Assembly (NCBI RefSeq): GCF_007830255.1
Contig: NZ_VLKG01000014.1
Coordinates: 1 to 64,000, forward strand
DNA length: 64,000 bases
Direction of reading: 5' to 3'
Origin: Azomonas agilis
GTDB taxonomy: Bacteria; Pseudomonadota; Gammaproteobacteria; Pseudomonadales; Pseudomonadaceae
In this document: positions 15,326-25,955 of the stretch, one piece after another
Layout of the letters: each line of letters opens with the position of its first letter
Position numbering within the stretch: the stretch's first letter is position 1
Translations under genes and position numbers: made by a program
Notes under the pieces: model-generated
Database searches by the model: none
The model's input: only the letters and a program-made list of their open reading frames with translations
What the model was told of the DNA's origin: nothing

Positions 15326-16654
15326 TTAGCGCAGCATGCCGCCGCCATAGCCCTTCAGGTTTGCTTTTTTCATTAGGGACTCATACTGATGGGATACGAG
15401 GTGTGACTGAACCTGAGACATAAAGTCCATCACCACAACCACCACGATCAGCAGCGAAGTTCCACCCAAGTAAAACGGCACATTGGCAGCTACAACCAAA
15501 AATTGAGGCAATAGACAAACAACTGTCATATACAACGCCCCAAATAAGGTCAAACGAGTCAATACACCATCAATGTAACGTGCAGATTGATCACCAGGGC
15601 GAATCCCTGGAATGAACGCACCTGACTTCTTCAGATTCTCCGCAACATCCTTAGGATTGAACATCAAGGCGGTGTAGAAGAAGCAGAAGAAAATAATTCC
15701 GGCACTGAACAACAGGATATTTAGTGGTTGTCCCGGAGCAATCGCTTGGGAAAGATCAGCTAAAAACCCTAAACCTTCTGACTGGCCAAACCACTGCCCC
15801 AAAGAAGCAGGGAATAGCAGCAAGCTGCTGGCGAAAATAGCAGGAATAACCCCTGCCATGTTCACTTTCAAAGGTAAGTGACTGTTTTGGGCAGCAAAAA
15901 CTTTACGACCTTGTTGGCGCTTAGCGTAATGCACCGCGATACGACGCTGACCACGCTCGATAAACACCACAAAACCAATAACCGCGATGGCTAAAAGACC
16001 GATCAACAGTAATGCCAAAATGTTGATGTCACCTTGACGAGCAGACTCGAAAGACTGCCCCAAGGCTGAGGGTAAACCGGCCACGATACCAGCAAAAATC
16101 AGCATGGAAATGCCGTTACCCACACCACGCTCTGTAATCTGCTCTCCCAACCACATCATGAACATGGAGCCAGAAACAAAGGTAGTTACTGCAACAAAAT
16201 GAAAATTAAAGTCGCTGCTAAAAGCTACACCCTGACCTGCCAGACCCACAGATACACCGATGGCCTGAACGATAGCCAGAGCTAGAGCACCATAACGAGT
16301 GTACTGGCTGATCTTACGACGACCTGCCTCCCCTTCTCGCTTCAACTGCTCTAGCTGCGGCATAATGGCGGTCATCAATTGGACGATAATCGATGCCGAA
16401 ATATAGGGCATGATACCCAGCGCAAAAATACTCATGCGCTCCAATGCACCACCAGAGAACATATTAAACAGGCTAAGGATAGTCCCCTCGTTCTGCCGAA
16501 ACAGCTCCGCTAGCTTGTCAGGGTTGATGCCAGGAACGGGGATATGAGCCCCAATCCGATACACAACGATGGCCAAAAGCAGGAAACGCAAACGCGCCCA
16601 CAGTTCGGACAATCCCCCGTTCGCCAGGGCAGAGAGAGCACCTTGCCTGTTCAT
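15326..16654 (-). CDS. secY: Preprotein translocase subunit SecY
   Basis: 442 residues with ten hydrophobic segments, the length and topology of the family. It forms the protein-conducting channel in the inner membrane with SecE (encoded at 41900-42268) and SecG. The plug and lateral-gate regions are recognisable ([25 protein letters not shown]). It directly follows rplO (adjacent bases), so the two are translationally coupled. Confidence 0.98.
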   Translation of the reverse strand: MNRQGALSALANGGLSELWARLRFLLLAIVVYRIGAHIPVPGINPDKLAELFRQNEGTILSLFNMFSGGALERMSIFALGIMPYISASIIVQLMTAIMPQLEQLKREGEAGRRKISQYTRYGALALAIVQAIGVSVGLAGQGVAFSSDFNFHFVAVTTFVSGSMFMMWLGEQITERGVGNGISMLIFAGIVAGLPSALGQSFESARQGDINILALLLIGLLAIAVIGFVVFIERGQRRIAVHYAKRQQGRKVFAAQNSHLPLKVNMAGVIPAIFASSLLLFPASLGQWFGQSEGLGFLADLSQAIAPGQPLNILLFSAGIIFFCFFYTALMFNPKDVAENLKKSGAFIPGIRPGDQSARYIDGVLTRLTLFGALYMTVVCLLPQFLVVAANVPFYLGGTSLLIVVVVVMDFMSQVQSHLVSHQYESLMKKANLKGYGGGMLR

Positions 16655-17089
16655 TTAGTCCTCGAACTTACCGCCAGCGGCTTCAATCGCAGCACGGGCA
16701 CCTTTAGTGGCACCAATGCCTTTCAGGGTCAGAGCGCGAGTCACATCACCTGAGAGCATTACTTTGACGCGCTGTACGTTACGGTTAACCACATTGGCAT
16801 CTTTCAATGCTTGCAGGGTTACTACATCGCCCTCTACTTTGGCCAGCTCAGAAGTGCGAACTTCTGCACGATCCAAAGCTTTCAGAGAAACGAAACCGAA
16901 CTTAGGCAAACGACGGTGTAAAGGCTGTTGACCACCCTCGAATCCGGGAGCAATTTTGCCACCAGAGCGAGAGGTTTGACCTTTATGGCCACGGCCACCG
17001 GTTTTACCAAGGCCGCTGCCGATACCGCGACCGAGGCGGCGCTTTTCGCGACGGGCACCGGGTGCAGAACGCAGATCATTCAGCTTCAT
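16655..17089 (-). CDS. rplO: 50S ribosomal protein L15
   Basis: 144 residues, [20 protein letters not shown], with the Gly/Arg-rich N-terminal extension that penetrates 23S rRNA. It lies between rpmD and secY in the spc operon. Confidence 0.98.
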   Translation of the reverse strand: MKLNDLRSAPGARREKRRLGRGIGSGLGKTGGRGHKGQTSRSGGKIAPGFEGGQQPLHRRLPKFGFVSLKALDRAEVRTSELAKVEGDVVTLQALKDANVVNRNVQRVKVMLSGDVTRALTLKGIGATKGARAAIEAAGGKFED

Positions 17090-17092
17090 GGA

Positions 17093-17272
17093 TTAACCCT
17101 CCACACGAAGCAGATAATAGGCTTTATTAATCATGCCGCGATTTTCGGGAGTATCCAGAACCTCAACGGTATGACCAATGCGACGCAGACCTAAGCCTTT
17201 AACACAGGCTTTATGATTTGCGATACGGCCATTCAGACTCTTAATCAGAGTTACCTTGATGTTGCCAGCCAT
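17093..17272 (-). CDS. rpmD: 50S ribosomal protein L30
   Basis: 59 residues, [20 protein letters not shown]; start set at 17272 because the family begins here and AGGAG lies within the end of rpsE. Single-domain ferredoxin-like fold. Three bases separate its stop from rplO. Confidence 0.96.
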   Translation of the reverse strand: MAGNIKVTLIKSLNGRIANHKACVKGLGLRRIGHTVEVLDTPENRGMINKAYYLLRVEG

Positions 17273-17274
17273 AA

Positions 17275-17775
17275 TCAAAGAATCTCCTCGACAGTCTTGC
17301 CACGCTTGGCAGCGACAGAATCGGGTGATTGCATGGCTTTCAAACCTTTAAAAGTGGCATTTACCACGTTTACAGGATTGGTTGAGCCGTAGCACTTGGC
17401 TAACACGTTATGCACACCGGCCACTTCCAATACGGCACGCATAGCGCCACCAGCGATGACACCCGTACCCTCAGAAGCCGGCTGCATGAACACTTTAGAA
17501 GCGCCGTGGGCAGACTTCACAGGATACTGCAGTGTAGTGCCGTTCAGATCCACTTGGATCATGTTACGACGAGCAGCTTCCATCGCCTTTTGAATGGCAG
17601 CAGGCACTTCACGGGATTTACCGCGACCGAAGCCTACACGGCCCTTACCATCACCTACTACAGTCAGAGCAGTAAAGGTGAAAATACGGCCGCCTTTAAC
17701 GGTTTTGGCAACGCGGTTAACCTGAACCAGCTTCTCGATATAACCTTCGTCGCGCTTTTGGTCGTTGTTTGCCAT
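17275..17775 (-). CDS. rpsE: 30S ribosomal protein S5
   Basis: 166 residues with the N-terminal double-stranded RNA-binding domain ([20 protein letters not shown]) and the C-terminal domain ([17 protein letters not shown]). S5 acts in decoding accuracy and mRNA unwinding. Standard spc-operon position. Confidence 0.98.
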   Translation of the reverse strand: MANNDQKRDEGYIEKLVQVNRVAKTVKGGRIFTFTALTVVGDGKGRVGFGRGKSREVPAAIQKAMEAARRNMIQVDLNGTTLQYPVKSAHGASKVFMQPASEGTGVIAGGAMRAVLEVAGVHNVLAKCYGSTNPVNVVNATFKGLKAMQSPDSVAAKRGKTVEEIL

Positions 17776-17778
17776 AAC

Positions 17779-18129
17779 TTAGAACTCCAGCCCGCCTTCA
17801 CGAGCAGCATCAGCCAAGGCTTTAACGCGACCGTGGTATTTAAAGCCAGAACGGTCAAAAGCCACCTTGGTTACACCAGCTGCTTTAGCGCGCTCGGCAA
17901 CCAACAAACCTACTTTTTTAGCTGCTTCGACGTTGCCCGTGGCAGCATCACGCAGATCTTTGTCCAAGGTTGAGGCTGCGGCCAAAACCTTGCTGCCGTC
18001 GGCCGAGATGACCTGGGCATAGATGTGCTGGGATGAGCGATACACACAAAGGCGTACCACTTCCAGCTCACGCATCCTCAGGCGAGCCTGACGGGCGCGA
18101 CGCAGACGAGTTTCTTTCTTTGCGCTCAT
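17779..18129 (-). CDS. rplR: 50S ribosomal protein L18
   Basis: 116 residues, [20 protein letters not shown], a 5S rRNA-binding protein. The conserved C terminus ([20 protein letters not shown]) is complete. Three bases from rpsE. Confidence 0.98.
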   Translation of the reverse strand: MSAKKETRLRRARQARLRMRELEVVRLCVYRSSQHIYAQVISADGSKVLAAASTLDKDLRDAATGNVEAAKKVGLLVAERAKAAGVTKVAFDRSGFKYHGRVKALADAAREGGLEF

Positions 18130-18143
18130 TTGCTATGCCCTAC

Positions 18144-18677
18144 TTACTTTTTCTTGGCTTCTTTGCGATGAACAACTTCATCAGCATAACGAACACCCTT
18201 ACCTTTATAAGGCTCGGGACGACGGAAATCACGAATCTCAGCAGCCACTTGACCCACTAACTGCTTATCGATTCCCTTAATCAGAATATCAGTCTGAGAA
18301 GGTGTTTCAGCCGTGATGCCCGTAGGCAGCTCATAGTCAATAGGATGAGAATATCCCAAAGCCAAGCTCAGCACTTGACCCTTAGCTTGAGCTTTATAAC
18401 CTACACCAACCAGCTGTAGTTTGCGCTCAAAGCCTTGAGAGACACCGATAACCATATTGTTTACTAGAGCACGGGTAGTTCCGGCCATAGCTCTGTTTTG
18501 CTGTTCGCCACCACGAGCCGCGAAACGCAGTTCGCCAGACTCTTGGGTCACTTCAACAGCAGGGTGCAGTTTCAGCTCTAGGGTACCTTTGGCACCTTTA
18601 ATAGATAACTGCTCACCGTCCAGCTTAATTTCTACGCCAGCTGGTAACTTGACGGGGTTTTTCGCAACACGAGACAT
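18144..18677 (-). CDS. rplF: 50S ribosomal protein L6
   Basis: 177 residues, [20 protein letters not shown], with two homologous domains and the C-terminal [14 protein letters not shown] signature. It lies near the factor-binding site of the 50S subunit. Confidence 0.98.
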   Translation of the reverse strand: MSRVAKNPVKLPAGVEIKLDGEQLSIKGAKGTLELKLHPAVEVTQESGELRFAARGGEQQNRAMAGTTRALVNNMVIGVSQGFERKLQLVGVGYKAQAKGQVLSLALGYSHPIDYELPTGITAETPSQTDILIKGIDKQLVGQVAAEIRDFRRPEPYKGKGVRYADEVVHRKEAKKK

Positions 18678-18689
18678 GTCTGAATCCCC

Positions 18690-19082
18690 TTAGAACACAG
18701 TGCAGAGCACTTCGCCACCAACACCAGCAGCACGGGCTGCACGATCTGTCATCACACCTTTATTGGTGGAAACGATCGATACACCCAAACCGCCGCGTAC
18801 TTTAGGCAGCTGATCCACAGATTTGTACTGACGCAGTCCAGGACGGCTTACACGCTTAAGCTCTTCAATAACTGGACGGCCTTCAAAGTACTTCAACTCA
18901 ATAGACAGCAACGGTTTAACATCGCTGCTGACTTGGTATCCAAGGATATAGCCTTCAGTTTTTAGAACGTCAGCTACTGCCACCTTCAGCTTGGAAGACG
19001 GCATGTTCACCACGGTCTTCTCAGCCATCTGGGCATTACGGATACGAGTTAGCATGTCCGCTAACGGGTCCTGCATACTCAT
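18690..19082 (-). CDS. rpsH: 30S ribosomal protein S8
   Basis: 130 residues beginning [20 protein letters not shown]; the extra codons up to 19115 are non-family. The C-terminal GVLTDRAARA-like segment and STNKGVMTD are typical. S8 binds 16S rRNA and in Escherichia coli represses the spc operon. It is separated from rpsN by an unusually long 127-bp gap with a hairpin and a promoter. Confidence 0.97.
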   Translation of the reverse strand: MSMQDPLADMLTRIRNAQMAEKTVVNMPSSKLKVAVADVLKTEGYILGYQVSSDVKPLLSIELKYFEGRPVIEELKRVSRPGLRQYKSVDQLPKVRGGLGVSIVSTNKGVMTDRAARAAGVGGEVLCTVF

Positions 19083-19148
19083 GGGCTTACTACTCCTACA
19101 ATAAAACCTAAACACTGGCCAACACGGCCAAGTTTTAGGGAGCGGGGA

Positions 19149-19177
19149 ATTCTATAGGTCGCTCACAAACGAATCAA
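19149..19177 (-). promoter_or_regulatory. Probable internal sigma-70 promoter before rpsH
   Basis: On the minus strand TTGATT (19172-19177) and TAGAAT (19149-19154) are 17 bp apart, followed by a GC-rich discriminator (TCCCCGC). The -35 box overlaps the upstream hairpin. It would drive rpsH and the rest of spc independently. Confidence 0.55.
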
Positions 19178-19198
19178 GCCCCGTTAGGGGCTTGATTC
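19171..19198 (-). terminator. Strong hairpin between rpsN and rpsH
   Basis: A perfect 12-bp inverted repeat GAATCAAGCCCC/GGGGCTTGATTC with a 4-base loop. The trailing minus-strand sequence (GTTTGTG) has few Ts, so it may be a partial terminator, an RNA-processing site or a regulatory structure. Confidence 0.6.
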
Positions 19199-19209
19199 AC
19201 TGCAACCGA

Positions 19210-19515
19210 TTACCAGCTGGCTTTGACCAAGCCGGGAATGTCACCGCGCATGGCGGCTTGACGCAGCATGTTACGAGACAGACCGAACTTACGGTATACA
19301 CCGTGTGGACGGCCAGTCAGACGGCAACGATTACGCAGACGAGAGGAACTAGCATCGCGAGGCTGCTTCTGTAGAGCGATTTGGGCATTCCAACGCTCTT
19401 CAGGAGTAGATTTTGGGCTGGCGATGGTAGCCTTCAGCGCAGCGCGCTTTTGGGCGTATTTGGCAACAGTGAGCTGACGCTTCAGCTCACGGTTTTTCAT
19501 GCTCTCTTTAGCCAT
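19210..19515 (-). CDS. rpsN: 30S ribosomal protein S14
   Basis: 101 residues, [20 protein letters not shown], the long zinc-free type; the C-terminal [17 protein letters not shown] is typical. Starts 15 bases after rplE. Confidence 0.97.
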   Translation of the reverse strand: MAKESMKNRELKRQLTVAKYAQKRAALKATIASPKSTPEERWNAQIALQKQPRDASSSRLRNRCRLTGRPHGVYRKFGLSRNMLRQAAMRGDIPGLVKASW

Positions 19516-19530
19516 AACAACCTAATCCAG

Positions 19531-20070
19531 TCAGTTACGGAACGGGAATTTGAATGCGCGCAGCAAGGCGCGGCCTTCATCATCCGTACGTGCAGTGGTG
19601 GTCAGAGTGATATCCAAGCCGCGCAGAGCATCAATTTTATCGTAATCGATTTCTGGGAAGATAATCTGCTCTTTAACACCCATGCTGTAGTTGCCACGAC
19701 CATCAAAGGACTTGGCATTCAGACCACGGAAGTCACGCACGCGTGGCAGAGAAATGGCCAGTAGGCGGTCCAAGAACTCATACATACGTTCACGACGCAG
19801 AGTCACCTTAACACCGATTGGCCAGCCCTCACGCACTTTAAAACCCGCAATGGATTTTTTAGCGTGGGTAACAACTGGTTTCTGACCCGCAATCTTTTCC
19901 AGATCGGCCAGAGCATTTTCGATGATTTTCTTATCACCGATTGCTTCACCAAGCCCCATATTCAGGGTGATCTTGGTAATGCGTGGAACTTCCATCACAT
20001 TGGCAAGCTTCAGCTCTTCTTTCAGCTTGGGTGCAATTTCGTTCCGATACACTTCTTTCAGTCGTGCCAT
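19531..20070 (-). CDS. rplE: 50S ribosomal protein L5
   Basis: 179 residues, [20 protein letters not shown], with the conserved [20 protein letters not shown] segment. It binds 5S rRNA and contacts the 30S subunit at bridge B1b. Confidence 0.98.
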   Translation of the reverse strand: MARLKEVYRNEIAPKLKEELKLANVMEVPRITKITLNMGLGEAIGDKKIIENALADLEKIAGQKPVVTHAKKSIAGFKVREGWPIGVKVTLRRERMYEFLDRLLAISLPRVRDFRGLNAKSFDGRGNYSMGVKEQIIFPEIDYDKIDALRGLDITLTTTARTDDEGRALLRAFKFPFRN

Positions 20071-20089
20071 GGTTATTTACCTAGCAGTC

Positions 20090-20404
20090 TCAAGCATCGA
20101 CTGGTTTTTGAGTCGACTTGAAGATACGGATTTTTTTGCCCTCTTCCACCTTAAAGCCAACGCGATCTGCTTTGTTGGTTTCAGCATTGAAAATGGCAAC
20201 ATTGGAAACGTGTAACGGTGCTTCTTTTTCGACGATACCGCCTTGCACACCCAGCATAGGGTTAGGCTTGGTATGACGCTTAACGAGGTTCACACCACCT
20301 ACAACCAGACGGTCGTCAGTGAGAACCTTCAGCACCTTGCCACGCTTGCCCTTGTCTTTACCGGCAATGACGATGATCTCGTCGTCACGACGAATCTTTT
20401 GCAT
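20090..20404 (-). CDS. rplX: 50S ribosomal protein L24
   Basis: 104 residues, [20 protein letters not shown], with a KOW motif near residues 5-31. It is an early assembly initiator of the 50S subunit. Confidence 0.97.
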   Translation of the reverse strand: MQKIRRDDEIIVIAGKDKGKRGKVLKVLTDDRLVVGGVNLVKRHTKPNPMLGVQGGIVEKEAPLHVSNVAIFNAETNKADRVGFKVEEGKKIRIFKSTQKPVDA

Positions 20405-20416
20405 GACAGCCTCTCC

Positions 20417-20785
20417 TTACAGCACTTCGGGAGCCAGTGAGACGATCTTCATGAACTTCTCAGAGCGAAGTTCACGGGTCACAGGCCCGAAAATACGAGT
20501 GCCGATGGGCTCTTGCTTGTTGTTCAAAAGAACAGCGGCATTGCCATCAAAACGGATGATGGAACCGTCAGGACGACGAACGCCGTGTTTGGTACGAACC
20601 ACCACAGCAGTCATCACTTGACCTTTTTTTACTTTGCCGCGAGGAATAGCTTCCTTGACGGCAACTTTAATGATGTCACCAATGCCCGCATAACGACGGT
20701 GAGAACCGCCAAGCACCTTGATGCACATTACCCGACGGGCGCCGCTGTTGTCGGCAACCTCGAGCATGGATTGAGTCTGGATCAT
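20417..20785 (-). CDS. rplN: 50S ribosomal protein L14
   Basis: 122 residues, [20 protein letters not shown], the invariant family start. It forms part of the inter-subunit bridge. First gene of the classic spc operon, but here only 22 bases from rpsQ with no readable promoter, so S10 and spc are probably co-transcribed. Confidence 0.98.
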   Translation of the reverse strand: MIQTQSMLEVADNSGARRVMCIKVLGGSHRRYAGIGDIIKVAVKEAIPRGKVKKGQVMTAVVVRTKHGVRRPDGSIIRFDGNAAVLLNNKQEPIGTRIFGPVTRELRSEKFMKIVSLAPEVL

Positions 20786-20807
20786 CTTTTTTCTCCGACC
20801 TTAACCC

Positions 20808-21074
20808 TTAGACTTCGACGGCGCGTTCAACAACGTCAACCAGCGTCCAAGACTTGGTTTTAGCCAGCGGACGAGTTTCACGGATGGTTACCGTGTCACC
20901 GATACGGCACTGGTTAGTCTCATCATGGGCATGCAGCTTGGTCGAGCGCTTTACATACTTGCCATAGATCGGGTGCTTTACACGGCGCTCAATCAGCACA
21001 GTAATGGTTTTATCCATTTTGTCGCTGACGACACGGCCGGTCAGTGTACGAACAGTTTTCTGAGCTTCAGCCAT
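20808..21074 (-). CDS. rpsQ: 30S ribosomal protein S17
   Basis: 88 residues with an OB fold: [20 protein letters not shown] then [16 protein letters not shown]. Last gene of the S10 operon by the Escherichia coli division. Confidence 0.97.
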   Translation of the reverse strand: MAEAQKTVRTLTGRVVSDKMDKTITVLIERRVKHPIYGKYVKRSTKLHAHDETNQCRIGDTVTIRETRPLAKTKSWTLVDVVERAVEV

Positions 21075-21076
21075 GA

Positions 21077-21268
21077 TTATTTTCCTGCCTGCTGGTTGAG
21101 CACAGTTTTAACACGAGCGATATCGCGCTTAATCTGCGGCAGCAGGTGAGACTGAGCCAATTGGCCGGTCGCTTTCTGCATGCGAAGATTGAACTGATCA
21201 CGCAGCAGACCGAGCAATTGCTCATTCAGCTGCTCAACGGATTGCTCACGAAGTTCTTTCGCTTTCAT
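21077..21268 (-). CDS. rpmC: 50S ribosomal protein L29
   Basis: 63 residues, [20 protein letters not shown]. The ATG at 21268 shares one base with the stop of rplP (TGATG), so translation is coupled; a GTG one codon upstream is less likely. It lies at the exit tunnel and contributes to the trigger factor and SRP docking area. Confidence 0.95.
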   Translation of the reverse strand: MKAKELREQSVEQLNEQLLGLLRDQFNLRMQKATGQLAQSHLLPQIKRDIARVKTVLNQQAGK

Positions 21269-21681
21269 CACATCACCGTCCGCTTAACAAAGGTGGTGGC
21301 GAGTGGCAGCTTGGCAGCGGCCAGAGCGAAGGCTTCACGCGCCAGTTCTTCAGAAACGCCCTGAATTTCGTAAAGGACTTTACCGGGTTGAATCTGGGCT
21401 ACCCAATATTCAACGCCACCCTTACCTTTACCCATCCGCACTTCAAGGGGCTTCTTGGTCACAGGCTTATCTGGGAACACGCGAATCCAGATTTTACCAC
21501 CACGTTTTACGTGACGAGTTAGAGCACGACGAGCTGCCTCAATTTGACGAGCAGTCAGACGACCACGCGCCACGGATTTCAGGGCAAACTCACCAAAGCT
21601 CACTTTGCTACCGCGATGAGCCAGACCACGGTTGTGGCCAGTCATCTGCTTGCGGAATTTTGTACGCTTAGGTTGCAACAT
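21268..21681 (-). CDS. rplP: 50S ribosomal protein L16
   Basis: 137 residues, [20 protein letters not shown]. The conserved Arg near position 81 ([20 protein letters not shown]), hydroxylated in some gammaproteobacteria, is present. It organises the A-site region. Confidence 0.98.
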   Translation of the reverse strand: MLQPKRTKFRKQMTGHNRGLAHRGSKVSFGEFALKSVARGRLTARQIEAARRALTRHVKRGGKIWIRVFPDKPVTKKPLEVRMGKGKGGVEYWVAQIQPGKVLYEIQGVSEELAREAFALAAAKLPLATTFVKRTVM

Positions 21682-21693
21682 GATGCGTACCCC

Positions 21694-22380
21694 TTACTTA
21701 GCAGCTTTTTTACGAGGTGCAGGTGCTTGAGGTTTTAGCTCTTCATGCTGGCCACCAATGACCTCGCCTTTGAAGATCCAAACTTTCACACCGATCACAC
21801 CGTAGGTGGTATGGGCTTCATAAGTGTTGTAGTCGATATCAGCACGCAGAGTGTGCAGAGGTACTCGACCTTCGCGGTACCATTCGGTACGAGCAATTTC
21901 AGCTCCGCCCAAACGACCACTCACTTGAATCTTGATGCCTTTAGCACCGATACGCATGGCGTTTTGTACCGCACGCTTCATGGCGCGACGGAACATCACA
22001 CGACGCTCTAGCTGTTGAGCAACGCTTTGTGCAACCAGCATGGCATCGAGTTCCGGCTTGCGGATTTCCTCAATGTTGATATGAACTGGAACACCCATTT
22101 GCTTGGTCAGGTCTTGACGCAGTTTCTCGACATCTTCACCTTTCTTGCCAATCACGATACCGGGACGAGCAGTGTGAATAGTGACGCGAGCAGTTTGAGC
22201 TGGACGCGCAATATCGATGCGGCTTACAGACGCGCTTTTTAATTTGTCTTGCAGGTATTCACGAACCTTCAGGTCAGCAAACAGATAGTCGGCGTAATTG
22301 CGGCCGTCTGCATACCAAACCGAAGTGTGATCCTTGACGATTCCCAGGCGAATGCCAGTGGGATGTACTTTCTGACCCAT
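21694..22380 (-). CDS. rpsC: 30S ribosomal protein S3
   Basis: 228 residues starting [20 protein letters not shown]; the 41 extra in-frame codons upstream overlap rplV and are not part of the family. KH domain with [12 protein letters not shown] near residues 80-90. It forms the mRNA entry channel. Confidence 0.98.
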   Translation of the reverse strand: MGQKVHPTGIRLGIVKDHTSVWYADGRNYADYLFADLKVREYLQDKLKSASVSRIDIARPAQTARVTIHTARPGIVIGKKGEDVEKLRQDLTKQMGVPVHINIEEIRKPELDAMLVAQSVAQQLERRVMFRRAMKRAVQNAMRIGAKGIKIQVSGRLGGAEIARTEWYREGRVPLHTLRADIDYNTYEAHTTYGVIGVKVWIFKGEVIGGQHEELKPQAPAPRKKAAK

Positions 22381-22393
22381 CTGATCGACTCCG

Positions 22394-22726
22394 TTACTTG
22401 TCCGCAACCTTGACAGTGATATGGCAAGACCGCTTGACGATGCGATCAGCGCGGCCTTTAGCGCGCGGCATGATGCGCTTAAGCGAGCGCCCTTCGTTGA
22501 CAAAGACTGTGGAAACTTTCAAATCATCCACGTCGGCGCCTTCATTGTGCTCGGCGTTAGCGATAGCTGACTCCAGCACTTTTTTCATAATTTCGGCAGC
22601 TTTTTTGCTGCTAAAGGCCAGAAGGTTTAGGGCTTCGCCTACCTTCTTACCACGAATTTGATCAGCAACCAGGCGTGCTTTCTGGGCAGAAATGCGAGCG
22701 CCTGATAGCTTAGCGGCTACTTCCAT
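22394..22726 (-). CDS. rplV: 50S ribosomal protein L22
   Basis: 110 residues, [20 protein letters not shown], with the beta-hairpin loop ([20 protein letters not shown]) that lines the exit tunnel and is a macrolide contact. Thirteen bases from rpsC. Confidence 0.98.
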   Translation of the reverse strand: MEVAAKLSGARISAQKARLVADQIRGKKVGEALNLLAFSSKKAAEIMKKVLESAIANAEHNEGADVDDLKVSTVFVNEGRSLKRIMPRAKGRADRIVKRSCHITVKVADK

Positions 22727-22736
22727 TTTCTACCCC

Positions 22737-23012
22737 TTAGCGTTTGCCTTTTTTGTCTGCCGCATGACCGCGATAGGTGCGGGTTGCAGCAAACTCACCG
22801 AGTTTATGGCCAACCATATCCTCGTTCACGAGAACTGGAACATGTTGACGGCCATTGTGTACAGCAATGGTCAGACCGACCATTTGTGGCAGAATCATTG
22901 AGCGACGCGACCAAGTTTTAACTGGTTTGCGATCGTTCTTTTCAACAGCCACTTCAACCTTTTTCAGCAGGTGAAGGTCGATGAAAGGACCTTTTTTCAG
23001 AGAACGCGGCAC
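22737..23012 (-). CDS. rpsS: 30S ribosomal protein S19
   Basis: 91 residues, [20 protein letters not shown]. It heads the 30S with S13. Conserved [12 protein letters not shown] is present. Confidence 0.98.
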   Translation of the reverse strand: MPRSLKKGPFIDLHLLKKVEVAVEKNDRKPVKTWSRRSMILPQMVGLTIAVHNGRQHVPVLVNEDMVGHKLGEFAATRTYRGHAADKKGKR

Positions 23013-23028
23013 AGTGGTATCCCCTTAG

Positions 23029-23850
23029 TTACTTGCGACGACGAACAATCATGTTATCGGTACGCTTGTTGGAGCGAGTCTTCGCACCTTTGGTTGGGAA
23101 GCCCCACGGAGAAACCGGATGACGACCACCAGAAGTACGACCCTCACCACCACCATGCGGGTGATCAACAGGGTTCATTGCCACACCGCGGACGGTTGGG
23201 CGAATACCACGCCAGCGTTTAGCACCGGCTTTACCCAGAGAACGCAGGCTGTGCTCAGAGTTAGAAACTTCACCCAGAGTTGCCTTGCACTCAGCTAATA
23301 CTTTGCGCATTTCACCAGAGCGTAGACGCAGAGTAACATAAGCTCCTTCACGAGCTACCAACTGTGCAGAAGCACCCGCAGAGCGAGCGATCTGAGCGCC
23401 TTTACCCGGCTTCAGCTCAACACCATGAATGGTGGAACCCACAGGGATATTACGCAATGGCAGCGTGTTGCCTGGTTTGATCGGAGCATTCACACCAGAG
23501 ATCAGTTGATCACCAGCGCTAACGCCTTTAGGAGCGATAATGTAACGACGCTCACCATCGGCATACTTCAATAGAGCGATGTGCGCAGTACGGTTAGGAT
23601 CGTACTCAATACGCTCAACTACGGCCGGGATACCGTCTTTATTGCGACGGAAATCGACCAAGCGGTAATGTTGCTTATGACCACCACCCACATGACGCGT
23701 GGTAATACGGCCATTGTTGTTACGACCACCGGACTTGGATTTTTTCTCTAGCAAAGGAGCATAAGGTGCGCCTTTGTGCAGATCCGGGTTAACAACCTTA
23801 ACGACAAAACGGCGGCCTGCCGAAGTCGGTTTGCACTTAACAATTGCCAT
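23029..23850 (-). CDS. rplB: 50S ribosomal protein L2
   Basis: 273 residues, [20 protein letters not shown], with the near-invariant [18 protein letters not shown] loop close to the peptidyl-transferase centre, including the functionally important His. Confidence 0.98.
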   Translation of the reverse strand: MAIVKCKPTSAGRRFVVKVVNPDLHKGAPYAPLLEKKSKSGGRNNNGRITTRHVGGGHKQHYRLVDFRRNKDGIPAVVERIEYDPNRTAHIALLKYADGERRYIIAPKGVSAGDQLISGVNAPIKPGNTLPLRNIPVGSTIHGVELKPGKGAQIARSAGASAQLVAREGAYVTLRLRSGEMRKVLAECKATLGEVSNSEHSLRSLGKAGAKRWRGIRPTVRGVAMNPVDHPHGGGEGRTSGGRHPVSPWGFPTKGAKTRSNKRTDNMIVRRRK

Positions 23851-23861
23851 GATTCTCTCCT

Positions 23862-24164
23862 TTACTCAGCAGCAGTGCTGGTGAAGTCGAGATCTTGGCC
23901 AGGCTGGAGGGCCACATAGGCCTTTTTCCAGTCATTGCGCTTGCCCAGACCGCGAGCGGTACGCTTAGTTTTACCCTGAACATTCAGAGTAGTAACACGC
24001 GCAACCTTCACACTGAACAGGCTTTCAACGGCCTTCTTGACTTCCAGCTTGGTCGCATCAGTAGCAACCTTGAAAACGAACTGGTTTTGGGTATCTGCCA
24101 GTCGGGTGGCCTTCTCGGAGATGTGCGGGCCAAGCAGCACTTTAAATACGCGTTCCTGGTTCAT
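23862..24164 (-). CDS. rplW: 50S ribosomal protein L23
   Basis: 100 residues, [20 protein letters not shown]. It is the docking site for trigger factor and SRP at the exit tunnel. Its start overlaps the rplD stop by 4 bases. Confidence 0.97.
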   Translation of the reverse strand: MNQERVFKVLLGPHISEKATRLADTQNQFVFKVATDATKLEVKKAVESLFSVKVARVTTLNVQGKTKRTARGLGKRNDWKKAYVALQPGQDLDFTSTAAE

Positions 24165-24763
24165 CCCAGCAGCTCCTCGAACTTCTTCACCGCAGATACG
24201 GTCATCAGCACTTTTTCATAAGCGATCAGACTGACGGGATCGGAGCCCTGAACATCACGCACATCAACATGCGGCAGGTTACGAGCGGCCAGATACAGAT
24301 TCTGATCCACAGCGTCCGACACGATCAGTACGTCATTTAGACCCAGACCGTTCAGCTTGCCCAACAGAGTTTTGGTTTTTGGCGCTTCAACAACAAAGTC
24401 ATCCACGACAACCAGACGCTCAGAACGAACCAGCTCGCTCAAAATAGAACGCAGAGCAGCGCGGTACATTTTCTTGTTGAGCTTTTGTTCGTGGTTTTGC
24501 GGACGAGCTGCGAAGGTTACACCACCGCCACGCCAGATTGGGCCACGAGTAGTACCAGCACGAGCACGGCCAGTACCTTTCTGACGCCAAGGGCGCTTAC
24601 CGCCACCGGATACGTCAGAGCGAGTTTTTTGTTGCTTACTGCCTTGGCGAGCGCCAGCCAGATAAGCTACAACAGCTTGGTGCACCAGGGTCTCGTTGTA
24701 TTCGCCACCAAAGGTGCGATCAGAAACATCGATGGCCGCAGCACCGCTTACATTCAATTGCAT
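24161..24763 (-). CDS. rplD: 50S ribosomal protein L4
   Basis: 200 residues, [20 protein letters not shown], with the long tunnel loop ([20 protein letters not shown]). In Escherichia coli L4 represses its own S10 operon through the rpsJ leader; the leader here is short (see the rpsJ promoter). Confidence 0.98.
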   Translation of the reverse strand: MQLNVSGAAAIDVSDRTFGGEYNETLVHQAVVAYLAGARQGSKQQKTRSDVSGGGKRPWRQKGTGRARAGTTRGPIWRGGGVTFAARPQNHEQKLNKKMYRAALRSILSELVRSERLVVVDDFVVEAPKTKTLLGKLNGLGLNDVLIVSDAVDQNLYLAARNLPHVDVRDVQGSDPVSLIAYEKVLMTVSAVKKFEELLG

Positions 24764-24778
24764 CTCAGCACTCTCCCC

Positions 24779-25414
24779 TTACGCACGCGCCTTGACTGCT
24801 GGACGCACAATGACATCACTGCCTGTTGCACCTGGAATAGCGCCTTTAACCAGCAGTAAGTTGTGCTCAACGTCAACACGTACGACTTCCAGGGACTGGA
24901 CTGTCACACGCTCGGCACCTAAATGGCCGGACATTTTTTTGCCCTTAAATACGCGACCGGGAGTCTGGCACTGACCGATAGAACCCGGAACACGGTGCGA
25001 CAGGGAGTTACCGTGGGTATTATCTTGACCACGGAAGTTCCAGCGCTTGATGGTACCGGCAAAGCCTTTACCTTTAGACTGGCCTGTAACGTCTACTAAT
25101 TGACCCGCTTCAAACTGCTCAACGGTCAACAAATCGCCTGTAGTGAAGTCACCTTCGGCTAGACGAAATTCCAGTACAGTACGACCAGCCGCCACATTGG
25201 CCTTGGCAAAGTGACCTGCCTGAGCTTTAGTAACGCGAGAAGCACGGCGCTCACCAACGGTAAGCTGAATAGCACGGTAGCCATCGCTTTCCTCAGTTTT
25301 AAACTGAGTAACGCGGTTAGGCTCAACTTCAATGACCGTGACCGGAACGGAAACACCTTCTTCGGTGAAAATACGGGTCATACCGCATTTACGACCGACT
25401 ACACCAATAGTCAT
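24779..25414 (-). CDS. rplC: 50S ribosomal protein L3
   Basis: 211 residues starting [20 protein letters not shown]. The conserved [20 protein letters not shown] contains the Gln that is methylated by PrmB in many bacteria. In-frame codons up to 25447 are excluded on homology and because GAGG sits just before 25414. Confidence 0.98.
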   Translation of the reverse strand: MTIGVVGRKCGMTRIFTEEGVSVPVTVIEVEPNRVTQFKTEESDGYRAIQLTVGERRASRVTKAQAGHFAKANVAAGRTVLEFRLAEGDFTTGDLLTVEQFEAGQLVDVTGQSKGKGFAGTIKRWNFRGQDNTHGNSLSHRVPGSIGQCQTPGRVFKGKKMSGHLGAERVTVQSLEVVRVDVEHNLLLVKGAIPGATGSDVIVRPAVKARA

Positions 25415-25495
25415 TCTGTAAACCTCTTGAGTGTACGGGGCTTTCACCCGCTATGGCCGCCCATTTCAGAGCGTTACACGACTAAAGCCGAGGCC

Positions 25496-25807
25496 TTAGC
25501 CGAGGCTGATTTGCACTTCCACGCCAGCCGCAAGGTCGAGCTTCATCAGCGCGTCAACAGTTTTATCTGTTGGCTGGACGATATCCAGCACACGCTTATG
25601 GGTACGGATTTCATACTGATCGCGTGCGTCTTTATTGACGTGCGGAGAAATCAGTACAGTGTACCGCTCTTTGCGAGTAGGCAGCGGAATCGGACCACGC
25701 ACCTGAGCCCCAGTACGTTTCGCGGTATCCACGATTTCTTGGGTGGATTGATCGATCAGGCGATGGTCAAAAGCCTTCAACCGAATGCGAATTTGCTGAT
25801 TTTGCAT
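25496..25807 (-). CDS. rpsJ: 30S ribosomal protein S10 (NusE)
   Basis: 103 residues, [20 protein letters not shown]. Besides its place in the 30S head, S10 links ribosomes to NusG and NusB during transcription. First gene of the S10 operon, with its own promoter and a 64-base leader. Confidence 0.98.
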   Translation of the reverse strand: MQNQQIRIRLKAFDHRLIDQSTQEIVDTAKRTGAQVRGPIPLPTRKERYTVLISPHVNKDARDQYEIRTHKRVLDIVQPTDKTVDALMKLDLAAGVEVQISLG

Positions 25808-25870
25808 TTTGACCTCTGACTCCTAATTGCTGCCTCACCGCCTGAATTACAGGCAGTAAAAGGAGGCGCA

Positions 25871-25899
25871 ATTCTACGGATGCCCTTAGGATGTGTCAA
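25871..25899 (-). promoter_or_regulatory. S10 operon promoter
   Basis: Minus-strand TTGACA (25894-25899) and TAGAAT (25871-25876) are separated by exactly 17 bp and followed by a GC-rich discriminator (TGCGCC). The leader downstream has a small inverted repeat CTGCCT...AGGCAG that may take part in feedback control. Confidence 0.8.
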
Positions 25900-25907
25900 T
25901 AAATGAT

Positions 25908-25945
25908 CAAAAAGGAAAAGGCCCGCGAGGGGCCTTTTCCTTCAA
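25908..25945 (-). terminator. tuf terminator
   Basis: AAGGAAAAGGCCC and GGGCCTTTTCCTT around a 5-base loop, then Ts, about 15 bases after the tuf stop. The S10 promoter begins within 10 bases, so str and S10 are separable units. Confidence 0.85.
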
Positions 25946-25955
25946 TCAGTCGAAA

